Of a DNA stretch of 49,928 bases, positions 25,596 through 34,479 are shown one piece after another. A model generated the notes under the pieces. The model worked only from the letters and a program-made list of their open reading frames with translations, was not told the DNA's origin and made no database searches. How positions within the stretch are numbered: position 1 is the first letter of the stretch; every line of letters begins with the position of its first letter. The stretch comes from Ramlibacter sp. (GTDB lineage Bacteria; Pseudomonadota; Gammaproteobacteria; Burkholderiales; Burkholderiaceae_C), in contig JAJTCN010000075.1 in the NCBI GenBank assembly GCA_021323335.1, forward strand, positions 1 through 49,928, in the 5' to 3' direction. A program made the position numbers and the translations under genes.

Positions 25596-26398
25596 GATGC
25601 GCCATGCCGCCCCTCGCCTGACGCGAAGCGCCCCGCCCCCTCCAACGCGTCGCCGATCCGCGACTTGCTGCGCTCCCACTCGGCGTGCAGCGCTTCCGGC
25701 AAGGGCTTGCCCCACTGCTCGTACGCATTCAGGCGATCGGCACGCATCGTCGCCTGGGGAAACTTCGCCAGCTGTTCCGCCAGGGCGACGGCAGCGGCAC
25801 GCGCCTGGCCATGCGGCACCACCCGGTTCGCCAGCCCCATGCGCAGCGCCTCGTCCGCTTCCACCTTGCGTCCCGTGAGGATCAGGTCCATGGCGTGGCC
25901 CATCCCCACCAGCCGCGGCAGCCGCACGGTGCCGCCATCGATCAGCGGCACGCCGAAGCGCCGGCAATAGACGCCGAAGTAGGCGTCCTCTTCCATCACC
26001 CGCAGGTCGCACCACAGCGCCAGCTCCATGCCGCCCGCGACCGCGGCGCCGCCGACCGCCGCGATCACCGGCTTGGACAACAGCAGGCGTGACGGCCCCA
26101 TCGGACCGGGGGCCCGCGCGTCCTGCGGATCGAAATCCAGCCCCGCCAGCACGTCCGCGCCGCCGGGCTGCCTTGCCATGCGGGCGCCGAACTGCAGGTC
26201 CCAGCCCGCGCAGAAATGTCCGTGGGCGCCGTGGAACACCGCCACGCAAGCATCCGGATCGTCGTCGAAGGCGACGAAGGCCTCGTGCAGGCGCCGCGCG
26301 GTGTCGCTGTCCACGGCATTCCGCACGTCGGGGCGCTGCAGCGTGACGATGGTCACGGCGCCCTGTTTCTCCACCTGCACGCTGCGCGAAGGGTCCAT
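25514..26398 (-). CDS. Enoyl-CoA hydratase/isomerase family protein with repeat-derived tail
   Basis: A 294-residue crotonase-fold protein. Family marks are L-Q-R-P-D-V-R-N-A-V, the oxyanion-hole block A-H-G-H-F-C-A-G-W-D-L (~65-75), K-P-V-I-A-A-V-G-G-A-A-V-A-G-G-M-E-L (~115-132) and V-P-L-I-D-G-G-T-V-R-L-P-R. Family members hydrate or isomerise enoyl-CoA. The last ~27 residues (A-S-V-I-P-A-E-A-G-I-Q-G-F...) are encoded by the palindromic repeat at 25512-25595. The native end is probably near R-F-A-S-G-E-G-R-H-G. The ATG at 26398 was preferred; one six codons upstream is possible. Confidence 0.88.
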   Translation of the reverse strand: MDPSRSVQVEKQGAVTIVTLQRPDVRNAVDSDTARRLHEAFVAFDDDPDACVAVFHGAHGHFCAGWDLQFGARMARQPGGADVLAGLDFDPQDARAPGPMGPSRLLLSKPVIAAVGGAAVAGGMELALWCDLRVMEEDAYFGVYCRRFGVPLIDGGTVRLPRLVGMGHAMDLILTGRKVEADEALRMGLANRVVPHGQARAAAVALAEQLAKFPQATMRADRLNAYEQWGKPLPEALHAEWERSKSRIGDALEGAGRFASGEGRHGASVIPAEAGIQGFQGPECGSPGFPPPRE

Positions 26399-26522
26399 CG
26401 CGGCATTACACCCCATGCCGGTGTCCGTCCGGTGCGTGACACCACTTGGGGCCAACCCTGTGGGCGCAATCGGCATGCACCGCTATAACTGCGCGGCCAC
26501 CTAGAAAAGAGGATGACTCCGA

Positions 26523-27398
26523 GTGCAATTCCTGCAACTGGTGATCAGCGGTGTTGCTCAAGGCTGCATCTACGGACTGATCGCGTTGGGCTTCGTGCTG
26601 ATCTACAAGGCCACCGAGACGGTGAGCTTCGCCCAGGGCGAGCTCATGATGCTCGGCGCCTTCTTCGGCCTGGCCGCGATGACCCTGATGGGCTTTCCCT
26701 TCTGGTTGTCCATCCTGTGCTCCATCGCCGGCATGGCGCTGTTCGGCCTGCTGCTGGAAACGGTGGTGATCCGCCCCATCCTCGGGCAGCCGGCCTTCTC
26801 CATCGTGATGCTCACCATCGGCATCGGCTACGTCGCGCGCGGGCTGATCACCATGATCCCCGGCATCGGCACCGAGACGCACACGATGCCGGTGCCCTAC
26901 AAGGACCAGGTCTGGAACGCTGGCGGCCTGGTGCTGAACGTGGAGCAGATGGTGGTGATCGCCGCCACGGCGGTGCTGTGCGCCGCGCTGTTCGCGGTGT
27001 TCCGCTATAGCAAGGTCGGCATCGCCATGCAGGCGGCCTCCCAGAACCAGCTGGCGGCCTACTACATGGGCATCCCGGTCAAGCGGCTCAATTCGCTGGT
27101 GTGGGGCCTGGCCGCCGCGGTGGCGGCCGTCGCCGGCCTGCTGCTGGCGCCCATCACCTTCGTGCACGCCAACATGGGCTTCATCGGCCTGAAGGCCTTC
27201 CCCGCCGCCGTGGTGGGCGGCTTCGGCAGCCTGCCGGGCGCCATCGTCGGCGGCCTGATCATCGGCATCGTCGAATCGCTCTCCGGCTTCTACCTGCCCG
27301 AAGGCTTCAAGGACATCGCGGCCTACATCGTGGTGCTGATCATGCTGGTGGTCATGCCCAACGGTCTCTTTGGCGAGAAGCTCAGGAAGAAGGTATGA
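26523..27398 (+). CDS. livH: Branched-chain amino acid-type ABC permease LivH
   Basis: A 291-residue inner-membrane permease with about eight hydrophobic segments. It has the LivH opening I-S-G-V-A-Q-G-C-I-Y-G-L-I-A-L-G, the F-A-Q-G-E-L-M-M-L-G-A-F block and the coupling loop G-I-A-M-Q-A-A-S-Q-N. The GTG start at 26523-26525 has AGAGGA about 10 bases upstream. Its stop overlaps the livM ATG. First gene of livHMGF plus a ligase and binding protein; the cargo is likely a carboxylic acid, given the embedded acyl-CoA ligase, rather than an amino acid (inference). Confidence 0.93.
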   Translation: MQFLQLVISGVAQGCIYGLIALGFVLIYKATETVSFAQGELMMLGAFFGLAAMTLMGFPFWLSILCSIAGMALFGLLLETVVIRPILGQPAFSIVMLTIGIGYVARGLITMIPGIGTETHTMPVPYKDQVWNAGGLVLNVEQMVVIAATAVLCAALFAVFRYSKVGIAMQAASQNQLAAYYMGIPVKRLNSLVWGLAAAVAAVAGLLLAPITFVHANMGFIGLKAFPAAVVGGFGSLPGAIVGGLIIGIVESLSGFYLPEGFKDIAAYIVVLIMLVVMPNGLFGEKLRKKV

Positions 27399-28471
27399 GA
27401 TTTCTCTTCAAGACCGACTACGCCCAGGACCTGCGGCTGGCCAAGCACGGCGGCCACGTGTTCTGGTACGGCCTGCTGATGGTGCTGCTGGTCGCCGCGC
27501 CCGTGCTGCTGCCCGAATACCTGCTGGCACAGCTCACCTTCATCCTGATCTACGGCGTCGTCGGCCTCGGCCTGATGCTGCTGGCGGGCTTCACCGGCCT
27601 GTTCTCCATCGGCCACGCGGCCTTCTTCGGCGTCGGCGCCTATGCGCAGGCCGTGCTCACCGGCATGGGCTGGCCCTTCCCGCTGGCCATGGCCGTGGGA
27701 GCGGTGCTGTCGGCGGCGGTGGGCATCGTGGTCGGCCTGCCGGCGCTGCGCGTCAAGGGCATCTACCTGGGCATCGCGACCTTGTCCTTCGGCTTCATCG
27801 TCGAAGAGGTGTTCGCGCGCTGGGAAAGCGTCACCGGCGGCAACGCGGGCAAGACCGTGGGCCCGGTGAAGATGTTCGGCTGGACGGCCGATTCGGGCGC
27901 CTCGTTCTACTTCGTCTGCTTGGTGGTGGCGGTGCTCGCCACGCTGGCCTGCATGAACCTGCTGCGCTCGCCGACCGGCCGCGCCTTCGTCGCGATCCGC
28001 GACTCCGAGATCTCGGCGCAGAGCATGGGCATCCACCTGGCGCGCTACAAGACCCTGAGCTTCGCGCTGTCGGCGGCGCTGGCCGGCATCGGCGGGGCGC
28101 TGTATGCGCACCAGATCCGCTTCCTCTCGCCCGACCAGTTCAACATCATCCAGTCCATCGACCTGCTGCTGATGGTGGTGATCGGCGGCCTGGGCTCCAT
28201 CCACGGCGCCTTCCTCGGGGCCATCTTCCTCATCGGCCTGCCGCAGGCGATCGGCGCGGTCAAGGACTACCTGCCGGCCAGCATCGGCCAGGCCCCGGGC
28301 CTGAAGGCCGTGGTTTACGGCGCGGTGCTCATCGCGTTCGTGCTGTTCGAGCCGCTCGGCATCTACGGCCGCTGGCTGAAGGTGCGCACCTACCTGCAAC
28401 TGTTCCCGTTCTACCGCAAGGGCCTGTTCAAGCGGCAGAAGTCCTTCCAGAAGTCCGATCGACTGCGATGA
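27395..28471 (+). CDS. livM: Branched-chain amino acid-type ABC permease LivM
   Basis: A 358-residue permease with about ten hydrophobic segments. Family blocks are L-L-A-G-F-T-G-L-F-S-I-G-H-A-A-F-F-G-V-G, L-R-V-K-G-I-Y-L-G-I-A-T-L and the coupling loop A-I-R-D-S-E-I-S-A-Q-S-M-G. The ATG overlaps the livH stop (ATGA) and its own stop overlaps livG. The C-terminal 30 residues are basic and extend past the usual end. Confidence 0.93.
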   Translation: MRFLFKTDYAQDLRLAKHGGHVFWYGLLMVLLVAAPVLLPEYLLAQLTFILIYGVVGLGLMLLAGFTGLFSIGHAAFFGVGAYAQAVLTGMGWPFPLAMAVGAVLSAAVGIVVGLPALRVKGIYLGIATLSFGFIVEEVFARWESVTGGNAGKTVGPVKMFGWTADSGASFYFVCLVVAVLATLACMNLLRSPTGRAFVAIRDSEISAQSMGIHLARYKTLSFALSAALAGIGGALYAHQIRFLSPDQFNIIQSIDLLLMVVIGGLGSIHGAFLGAIFLIGLPQAIGAVKDYLPASIGQAPGLKAVVYGAVLIAFVLFEPLGIYGRWLKVRTYLQLFPFYRKGLFKRQKSFQKSDRLR

Positions 28472-29265
28472 GCGACATCCTCCTCTCGGCCCGGGACCTG
28501 AGCGTGCGCTTCGGCGGCGTGCTCGCCGTCAACAAGGTCAGCTTCGACGTCAAGCGCGGCGAAGTGTTCACGCTGATCGGCCCCAACGGCGCCGGCAAGA
28601 CGACGGTATTCAACCTCATCAGCCGCATCTACAACCCGACCACCGGCTCGATCTCCTTCGAGGGCCAGCCGCTCACGCAGCAGCCGCCGCACCGCATCGC
28701 CTCGCTGGGCATCGCCCGCACCTTCCAGAACATCGAGCTGTTCGAACACGCCTCGGTGCTGCACAACCTGCTGATCGGCCGCCATACGCACCGCAAGACG
28801 GGGCTGTTCGCCGACATGTTCTTCACCGGCAGGACCCGCGCCGCCGAGATCGATGCGCGCGAGAAGGTGGAGCGCGTGATCGAACTGCTGGAACTGCAGC
28901 ACCACCGCGATTCCATGGTGGCCGGCCTGCCCTACGGCGTGCGCAAGGTGGTGGAGCTGGCGCGGGCGCTGTGCACCGAGCCCAAGCTGCTGCTGCTCGA
29001 CGAGCCCTCCTCCGGCCTGAACGTGGAGGAGACCGAAGACATGGCCTTCTGGATCCAGGACATCCAGCACGAGCTGGGGATCACCGTGCTGATGGTGGAG
29101 CACGACATGACGCTGGTGTCGAAGGTGTCGGACCGCGTGCTGGCCATGAACCAGGGCGAGGTGCTGGCCACGGGAACGCCGCGCGAGGTGCAGGAGCATC
29201 CGGGGGTGATCGAGGCTTACCTGGGGAGCATCGAGGATGTGTCGTCGCTGCGGAGGGCCGCATGA
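28468..29265 (+). CDS. livG: Branched-chain amino acid-type ABC ATPase LivG
   Basis: A 265-residue ATPase. Walker A is G-P-N-G-A-G-K-T-T (~38-46), followed by the LivG-specific R-T-F-Q-N-I-E-L-F Q-loop, Walker B L-L-L-L-D-E-P-S-S-G-L-N and V-E-H-D-M. The usual LSGGQ signature is replaced by L-P-Y-G-V-R-K, a substitution common in this family. It is coupled to livM by a 4-base overlap and to livF by another. Confidence 0.93.
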   Translation: MSDILLSARDLSVRFGGVLAVNKVSFDVKRGEVFTLIGPNGAGKTTVFNLISRIYNPTTGSISFEGQPLTQQPPHRIASLGIARTFQNIELFEHASVLHNLLIGRHTHRKTGLFADMFFTGRTRAAEIDAREKVERVIELLELQHHRDSMVAGLPYGVRKVVELARALCTEPKLLLLDEPSSGLNVEETEDMAFWIQDIQHELGITVLMVEHDMTLVSKVSDRVLAMNQGEVLATGTPREVQEHPGVIEAYLGSIEDVSSLRRAA

Positions 29266-30050
29266 GCACATCCGTCAGCGACACCCCCGTCCTGAAGCTC
29301 CTCAACGTCGAAAGTGCCTACGGCCCGATCAAGGCGATCCGCGGGGTCAGCCTGCAGGTGCGGCGCGGTGAGATCGCCACCGTGCTGGGCTCCAACGGCG
29401 CCGGCAAGTCGACCATCCTCAAGACCATCAGCGGCATCATCGACCCGCGCAAGGGCAGCATCGAATTCAAGGGTGAGAACATCACCGCGCGCGACCCCGC
29501 CTTCATCGTGCAGCAGGGCCTGTCGCACGTGCCGGAGGGACGCGAGGTGTTCCCGCTTCTGTCGGTGCACGACAACCTGGTGATGGGCGCCTACACCCGC
29601 AAGGACAAGGATGGCATCGCGCGCGACATGGAGGCGGTGTACCGCTACTTCCCGATCCTGCAGGAGCGCTCCACGCAGGACGCCGGCCTGCTGTCGGGCG
29701 GCCAGCAGCAGATGCTGTCGATCTCGCGCGCCATCATGGCCGCGCCGGACCTGATCCTGCTGGACGAGCCGAGCCTGGGCCTGTCGCCCAAGCTCACCAA
29801 GGAGATCTTCGAGATCGTGGTGCGCATCAACCGCGAGCGCGGCACCACCATCCTGCTGGTGGAGCAGAACGCCAACATGGCGCTCAACGCCGCCGACTAC
29901 GGCTACGTGCTGGAGAACGGCCGCATCGTCATGGAAGACACCTGCGCCCGGCTGCGGGAAAAGGAAGACATCAAGGAGTTCTACCTGGGCATGAAGGAAG
30001 CCGGCGTGCGCGGCGAGCGCAGGTGGAAGAAGAAGAAGAACTGGAGATAG
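29262..30050 (+). CDS. livF: Branched-chain amino acid-type ABC ATPase LivF
   Basis: A 262-residue second ATPase. Walker A is G-S-N-G-A-G-K-S-T, with the LivF block V-P-E-G-R-E-V-F-P-L-L-S-V, the signature L-S-G-G-Q-Q-Q-M and Walker B I-L-L-D-E-P-S-L-G-L. The C-terminus is unusually basic (R-R-W-K-K-K-K-N-W-R). The start overlaps the livG stop. Confidence 0.93.
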   Translation: MSTSVSDTPVLKLLNVESAYGPIKAIRGVSLQVRRGEIATVLGSNGAGKSTILKTISGIIDPRKGSIEFKGENITARDPAFIVQQGLSHVPEGREVFPLLSVHDNLVMGAYTRKDKDGIARDMEAVYRYFPILQERSTQDAGLLSGGQQQMLSISRAIMAAPDLILLDEPSLGLSPKLTKEIFEIVVRINRERGTTILLVEQNANMALNAADYGYVLENGRIVMEDTCARLREKEDIKEFYLGMKEAGVRGERRWKKKKNWR

Positions 30051-30052
30051 CC

Positions 30053-31912
30053 ATGAGAAATCTCTGGAACCTGATCGACGAAGCGAAGCCGGTGACCGAC
30101 ATCGTCGTCCCGGGCGACACCATCCCCGCCATGTTCTGGAACGCGGTGGACCAGCGCGGCCCCAAGGTGTGGATGCGCCAGAAGGAGCTGGGCATCTGGC
30201 GCAGCTGGACCTGGACACAGACCGGCGACGCCGTGCGCGAGATAGCGGGCGGCCTCATGGGCCTGGGCTTCGCGCCGCACGACACCGCCTCGATCCTGTC
30301 CAACACCGTCATCGAGTGGGTGCTGGCCGACCTGGCGGTGCTGTCCTGCGGCGGCGTGTCGAACGGCATCTACCCCACCGACGCCGCTTCGCAGGCGCAA
30401 TACCTCTGCGAGGACTCCGGCACCAGCATCCTGTTCGTCGAGGACGACGAACAGCTGGACAAGGCGCTGGAGGTCCGCGACCAGCTTCCGCGGTTGCGCA
30501 AGATCGTGGTGTTCGACATGGAGGGCCTGCGCGACCTGAAGGACCCCATGGTCATCAGCCTGGACGAGCTGCGCCGCATGGGCCGCGAGTACAACGCGCA
30601 GCACCCGGGCGCGCTGATGCAGCGCGTGCAGCAGGTCAAGCCGCAGGACCTGGCCATCCTGGTCTACACCTCCGGCACCACCGGCAAGCCGAAGGGCGCG
30701 ATGCATTCGCACCATGGCCTGGTCTACACCGTGCGCGGCTACAACACGCTGATCGGCCGGCACGAGGACGACGAGTGCATGTGCTTCCTGCCGCTGTGCC
30801 ACATCGCCGAGCGGCTGGGCGGCGAGTACTTCTCGCTCTACACGGGCGCCAAGCTGAACTTCGTGGAGAACCCCGAAACGGTTCCCGAGAACGTGCGCGA
30901 GATCGCACCGACCGTGTTCACCGCGGTTCCGCGCGTCTGGGAGAAGTTCTATTCCGGCGTGATGATCGGGCTGAAGGAAGCCAGCGCCGTGCAGCAGGCG
31001 GCCTACGCCTGGTCGATCAAGGTCGGAGAGCAGATCGCCGAGCGCGTCATGGCCGGCCAGCCCGTCGACGGCTCGCTCAAGTTCAAGTACACGCTGGCCA
31101 ACTGGATCGCCCTGTCCAACGTGCGCAAGCTGATCGGCATCGACCGCGCCCGCTTCCTCGTCACCGGCGCGGCGCCGATCTCGCCGGAGCTGGTGAAGTG
31201 GTACCTGGCGCTGGGGGTTCCGATGCTGGAGGTCTGGGGCATGACCGAAACCTGCGGCGCCGCCACCGGCGTGCCGGCCAACCGCATCAAGCCCGGCTCC
31301 ATCGGGCCGGCGGCCAGCTACAACGAAGTGAAGGTGGACCCTGGCACGGGCGAGATCATGGTGCGCGGGCCGAACGTGTTCATGGGCTACCTGAACCAGC
31401 CGGAAAAGACGGCCGAGACCATCGATGCCGACGGCTGGCTCCACACCGGCGACGTCGGCTCGGTGGACGGGGACGGGTTCTTCCGGATCACGGACCGCAT
31501 GAAGGACATCATCATCACGGCGGGCGGCAAGAACGTGACGCCCAGCGAATTCGAGAACGAGCTGAAGTTCTCGCCCTACATCACGGACGCCGTGGTGATC
31601 GGCGACAAGAAGCCCTACCTCACCGTCATCGTGATGATCGACCAGGAGAACGTGGAGAAGTTCGCGCAGGACCACGACGTGCCCTTCTCCAACTACGCCA
31701 GCCTGACGCGCTCGCCGGAAGTGCAGGCGCTGATCCAGGGCGAGATCGACCGGGTGAACAAGAAGTTCGCGCGGGTCGAGCAGGTCAAGAAGTTCTTCCT
31801 GCTCGATACGCAGCTGTCGGCCGAGGACGAGGAGCTGACGCCCACGATGAAGCTCAAACGCAAGCTGGTGCAGCAGAAGTACGCACCGCAGATCGAGGCG
31901 ATGTACGCCTGA
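30053..31912 (+). CDS. AMP-forming acyl-CoA synthetase (long-chain type)
   Basis: A 619-residue adenylate-forming ligase that activates a carboxylic acid with ATP and CoA. The phosphate-binding motif Y-T-S-G-T-T-G-K-P-K-G is near residue 205-215, E-V-W-G-M-T-E-T-C-G near 395, the T-G-D-V-G aspartate near 470, and the A10-type motif falls in T-P-T-M-K-L-K-R-K near the end. The sequence is of the AMP-ligase type seen within betaproteobacterial liv clusters. GGAGA precedes the ATG at 6-8 bases. Sitting between livF and the binding-protein gene, it probably traps the imported acid as its CoA thioester. Confidence 0.92.
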   Translation: MRNLWNLIDEAKPVTDIVVPGDTIPAMFWNAVDQRGPKVWMRQKELGIWRSWTWTQTGDAVREIAGGLMGLGFAPHDTASILSNTVIEWVLADLAVLSCGGVSNGIYPTDAASQAQYLCEDSGTSILFVEDDEQLDKALEVRDQLPRLRKIVVFDMEGLRDLKDPMVISLDELRRMGREYNAQHPGALMQRVQQVKPQDLAILVYTSGTTGKPKGAMHSHHGLVYTVRGYNTLIGRHEDDECMCFLPLCHIAERLGGEYFSLYTGAKLNFVENPETVPENVREIAPTVFTAVPRVWEKFYSGVMIGLKEASAVQQAAYAWSIKVGEQIAERVMAGQPVDGSLKFKYTLANWIALSNVRKLIGIDRARFLVTGAAPISPELVKWYLALGVPMLEVWGMTETCGAATGVPANRIKPGSIGPAASYNEVKVDPGTGEIMVRGPNVFMGYLNQPEKTAETIDADGWLHTGDVGSVDGDGFFRITDRMKDIIITAGGKNVTPSEFENELKFSPYITDAVVIGDKKPYLTVIVMIDQENVEKFAQDHDVPFSNYASLTRSPEVQALIQGEIDRVNKKFARVEQVKKFFLLDTQLSAEDEELTPTMKLKRKLVQQKYAPQIEAMYA

Positions 31913-31935
31913 CCCATCAACCAAGGAGACATGCA

Positions 31936-33093
31936 ATGAAATTCAAAGCGACCCTGGCCGCCGCCGCCATCCTGGCCTGCACCGGCGTGCTGGCGCAGCA
32001 GCAAGGCGTGACCAAGGACACGATCCTGATCGGGACCATCCAGGACTTGTCCGGGCCGCTCGCCGGCTTCGGCAAGCAGGCGCGCAACGGCATGCAGCTG
32101 CGCGTCGACGAGCTCAACGAGCAGGGCAGCGTGAACGGCCGCAAGCTCAAGCTGCTGGTCGAGGACGACGGCTACGACCCCAAGAAGGCCGTGCTGGCCG
32201 CGCAGAAGCTGGTGAACCAGGACAAGGTGTTCATCATCGCCGGTCACCTGGGCACGGCCCAGAACATGGCGGCCATGCCGGTGCAGTTCGAGAAGAACAT
32301 CGTCAACTTCCTGCCGATCACGGCGGCGCGCGAGATGTACGAGCCGCTGCACAAGCTGAAGTACTCCTTCGCCGCCACCTACTATGACCAGATCCGCCTG
32401 GCGCTGCCGAAGATGGTGAAGGAGAAGAACATCAAGAAGGTCTGCACGATCTACCAGGACGACGACTTCGGGCTGGAGGTGCAGCGCGGCGCGGAAGCCG
32501 GGCTGAAGACGATCAACATGGAAGTGGCCGAGAAGACCACGTACAAGCGCGGCGCCACCGACTTCTCCTCGCAGGTCGCCAAGATGAAGTCCTCCGGCTG
32601 CGAGCTGGTGGTGCTGGGCACCATCATCCGCGAGACCATCGGCACCATCGGCGAATCCCGCAAGACCGGCTTCAACCCGATCTTCCTGGGCTCCAGCGCC
32701 GCCTACACCGACCTGATCCACAAGCTGGGCGGCAAGGCCATGGACGGCCTGTACGCCACCATGACGGTGCAGCACCCGTACCTGGACGAAGCCTCGCAGC
32801 CGATCCGCTTCTGGGCCAACAAGTACAAGACGAAGTTCAACGAAGACCCGACGGTGTTCTCCGTCTACGGCTACATCATCATCGACCAGTTCATCAAGGC
32901 CGCGCAGAAGGCCGGCCCGAACCTCACCACCGACAGCTTCGTCAAGACGATGGACACCATGACCTTCGAGCCGGACATGTTCGGAGGCGCCCGGGCCACC
33001 TACACCGCCACCAAGCGCCTCGGCAGCGACATCTCGCGCATGTCGCAGATCAAGGACGGCAAGTGGACGGTGGTCAGCGACTACGCCAAGTAA
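31936..33093 (+). CDS. Liv-type ABC substrate-binding protein, copy 1
   Basis: A 385-residue periplasmic receptor of the leucine-binding (type I) fold. A signal peptide of ~20 residues (ending G-V-L-A-Q) precedes the mature start G-V-T-K-D-T-I-L-I-G-T-I-Q-D-L-S-G-P. AAGGAG lies 7 bases before the ATG. It is the last gene of the liv operon, followed by a terminator. The adjacent paralogue at 33265 is about three-quarters identical by eye. The ligand is unknown; the ligase context suggests an aromatic or aliphatic acid. Confidence 0.92.
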   Translation: MKFKATLAAAAILACTGVLAQQQGVTKDTILIGTIQDLSGPLAGFGKQARNGMQLRVDELNEQGSVNGRKLKLLVEDDGYDPKKAVLAAQKLVNQDKVFIIAGHLGTAQNMAAMPVQFEKNIVNFLPITAAREMYEPLHKLKYSFAATYYDQIRLALPKMVKEKNIKKVCTIYQDDDFGLEVQRGAEAGLKTINMEVAEKTTYKRGATDFSSQVAKMKSSGCELVVLGTIIRETIGTIGESRKTGFNPIFLGSSAAYTDLIHKLGGKAMDGLYATMTVQHPYLDEASQPIRFWANKYKTKFNEDPTVFSVYGYIIIDQFIKAAQKAGPNLTTDSFVKTMDTMTFEPDMFGGARATYTATKRLGSDISRMSQIKDGKWTVVSDYAK

Positions 33094-33113
33094 GCGCCCG
33101 CCCACGGACGAGC

Positions 33114-33139
33114 AGGCCGCTTTCGGGCGGCCTTTTTTT
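33114..33139 (+). terminator. Rho-independent terminator of the liv operon
   Basis: AGGCCGC-TTTCGG-GCGGCCT followed by a seven-T run, 21 bases after the stop of the first binding protein. It separates that gene from its paralogue, which therefore needs its own promoter or read-through. Confidence 0.92.
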
Positions 33140-33264
33140 GCCTTCCTCCCTCCCCTTCCGGGGGAGGGCCGGGGTGGGGGCGCGCAGCGCGTAGTGGAAA
33201 GCCCCAGCTTCGCGCGACAGCGGCGGGAGAACAATCTGAACACGATCGTTCTCAGGAGCCGGCC

Positions 33265-34434
33265 ATGCACCGCAAAGCCTTCCTGGTCTTCACCTTCCTC
33301 GCCCTCGCCGCCACGGCGGCGGCGGCCCAGAACGCCAACCAGGGCGTGACGAAGAACGAAATCGTCCTGGGCTCCATCCAGGACCTCTCCGGCCCCATCG
33401 CCGCCTTCGGCAAGCAGTCCCGCATGGGGCTGCAGCTGCGCATCGACGAGATCAACGAGCAGGGCGGCGTGCATGGCCGCAAGATCCGCCTGATCGTCGA
33501 GGACTCCGGCTACGACCCCAAGCGCGCCGTGCTGGCCGCGCAGAAGCTGGTGAACCAGGACAGGATCTTCGCGATGGTGGGCCACATCGGCACCGCCCAG
33601 AACATGGCCGCGATGCCGGTGCAGTTCGACAAGCACGTCATCAACTACATGCCGCTGACGGCGGCGCGCGAGATGTACGAGCCCTTCCACCGGCTCAAGT
33701 TCGCCCTGCTGTCCTCCTACTACGACCAGATCCGCGCGGCACTGCCCCAGCTGGTGAAGGAAAAGAACGCGAAGAAGGTGTGCGCGCTGTACCAGGACGA
33801 CGAGTTCGGGCTGGAGGTGCTGCGCGGCGCCGAGGCGGGCCTGAAGGCGGCCAACATGGAACTGGCCGACCGCACCACCTACAAGCGCGGCGCCACCGAC
33901 TTCTCCTCCCAGGTGGCGAAGCTGAAGGCCTCCGGCTGCGAGGTGGTGGTGCTCGGCACCATCATCCGCGAGACCATCGGCACCATCGCCGAGGCGCGCA
34001 AGACGGGCTACAACCCCGTCTTCCTGGGCTCCGCCGCCGCCTACACCGACCTGATCCACAAGCTGGGCGGCAAGGCGGTCGACGGCTTCTATGCCACCCA
34101 CACCACCCAGCATCCCTACCTGGACGAAGCCTCGCAGCCGCTGCGCTTCTGGGCCAACAAGTACAAGACCCGCTTCAACGAGGATCCCTCGGTGTTCTCG
34201 GCCTACGGGTACAAGATCATGGATGCCTTCATCGCCGCCGCGCAGAAGGCGGGGCCCAACCTCACCACCGAGTCCTTCATCAAGGCGATGGACACGCTGG
34301 TCATCCGGCCGGACATCTTCGGCAGCCCGGAGGCCGCTTACGGCCCGCAGAAGCGGCTGGGCAGCGACATGTCCCGCCTGTCGCAGATCCAGGACGGCCG
34401 CTGGAAAGTGGTGTCGGACTACGTGCGCCCCTGA
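33265..34434 (+). CDS. Liv-type ABC substrate-binding protein, copy 2
   Basis: A 389-residue paralogue of the preceding receptor, with signal peptide M-H-R-K-A-F-L-V-F-T-F-L-A-L-A-A-T-A-A-A-A. The mature part follows copy 1 nearly residue for residue (shared blocks G-Y-D-P-K-x-A-V-L-A-A-Q-K-L-V-N-Q-D and G-T-I-I-R-E-T-I-G-T-I). A GGAG lies about 9 bases before the ATG. It is cut off from the liv operon by a terminator, so the pair may be regulated separately or bind different acids with one permease. Confidence 0.92.
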   Translation: MHRKAFLVFTFLALAATAAAAQNANQGVTKNEIVLGSIQDLSGPIAAFGKQSRMGLQLRIDEINEQGGVHGRKIRLIVEDSGYDPKRAVLAAQKLVNQDRIFAMVGHIGTAQNMAAMPVQFDKHVINYMPLTAAREMYEPFHRLKFALLSSYYDQIRAALPQLVKEKNAKKVCALYQDDEFGLEVLRGAEAGLKAANMELADRTTYKRGATDFSSQVAKLKASGCEVVVLGTIIRETIGTIAEARKTGYNPVFLGSAAAYTDLIHKLGGKAVDGFYATHTTQHPYLDEASQPLRFWANKYKTRFNEDPSVFSAYGYKIMDAFIAAAQKAGPNLTTESFIKAMDTLVIRPDIFGSPEAAYGPQKRLGSDMSRLSQIQDGRWKVVSDYVRP

Positions 34435-34442
34435 GCGGCCGA

Positions 34443-34461
34443 CGCCCGGGAGGGCGCTTTT
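34443..34461 (+). terminator. Weak candidate terminator
   Basis: CGCCC-GGGA-GGGCG followed by CTTTT, nine bases after the second binding-protein stop. The stem is only 5 bp, so it is a weak candidate. Confidence 0.45.
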
Positions 34462-34479
34462 GTTGGTACGCTCGCACCG

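Noticed and set aside
33140..33235. GC-rich stretch (CTTCCGGGGGAGGGCCGGGG) before the second Liv receptor as a regulatory element
   Set aside because: Low-complexity C/G runs with a short self-complement; nothing specific could be supported beyond a possible degenerate repeat.
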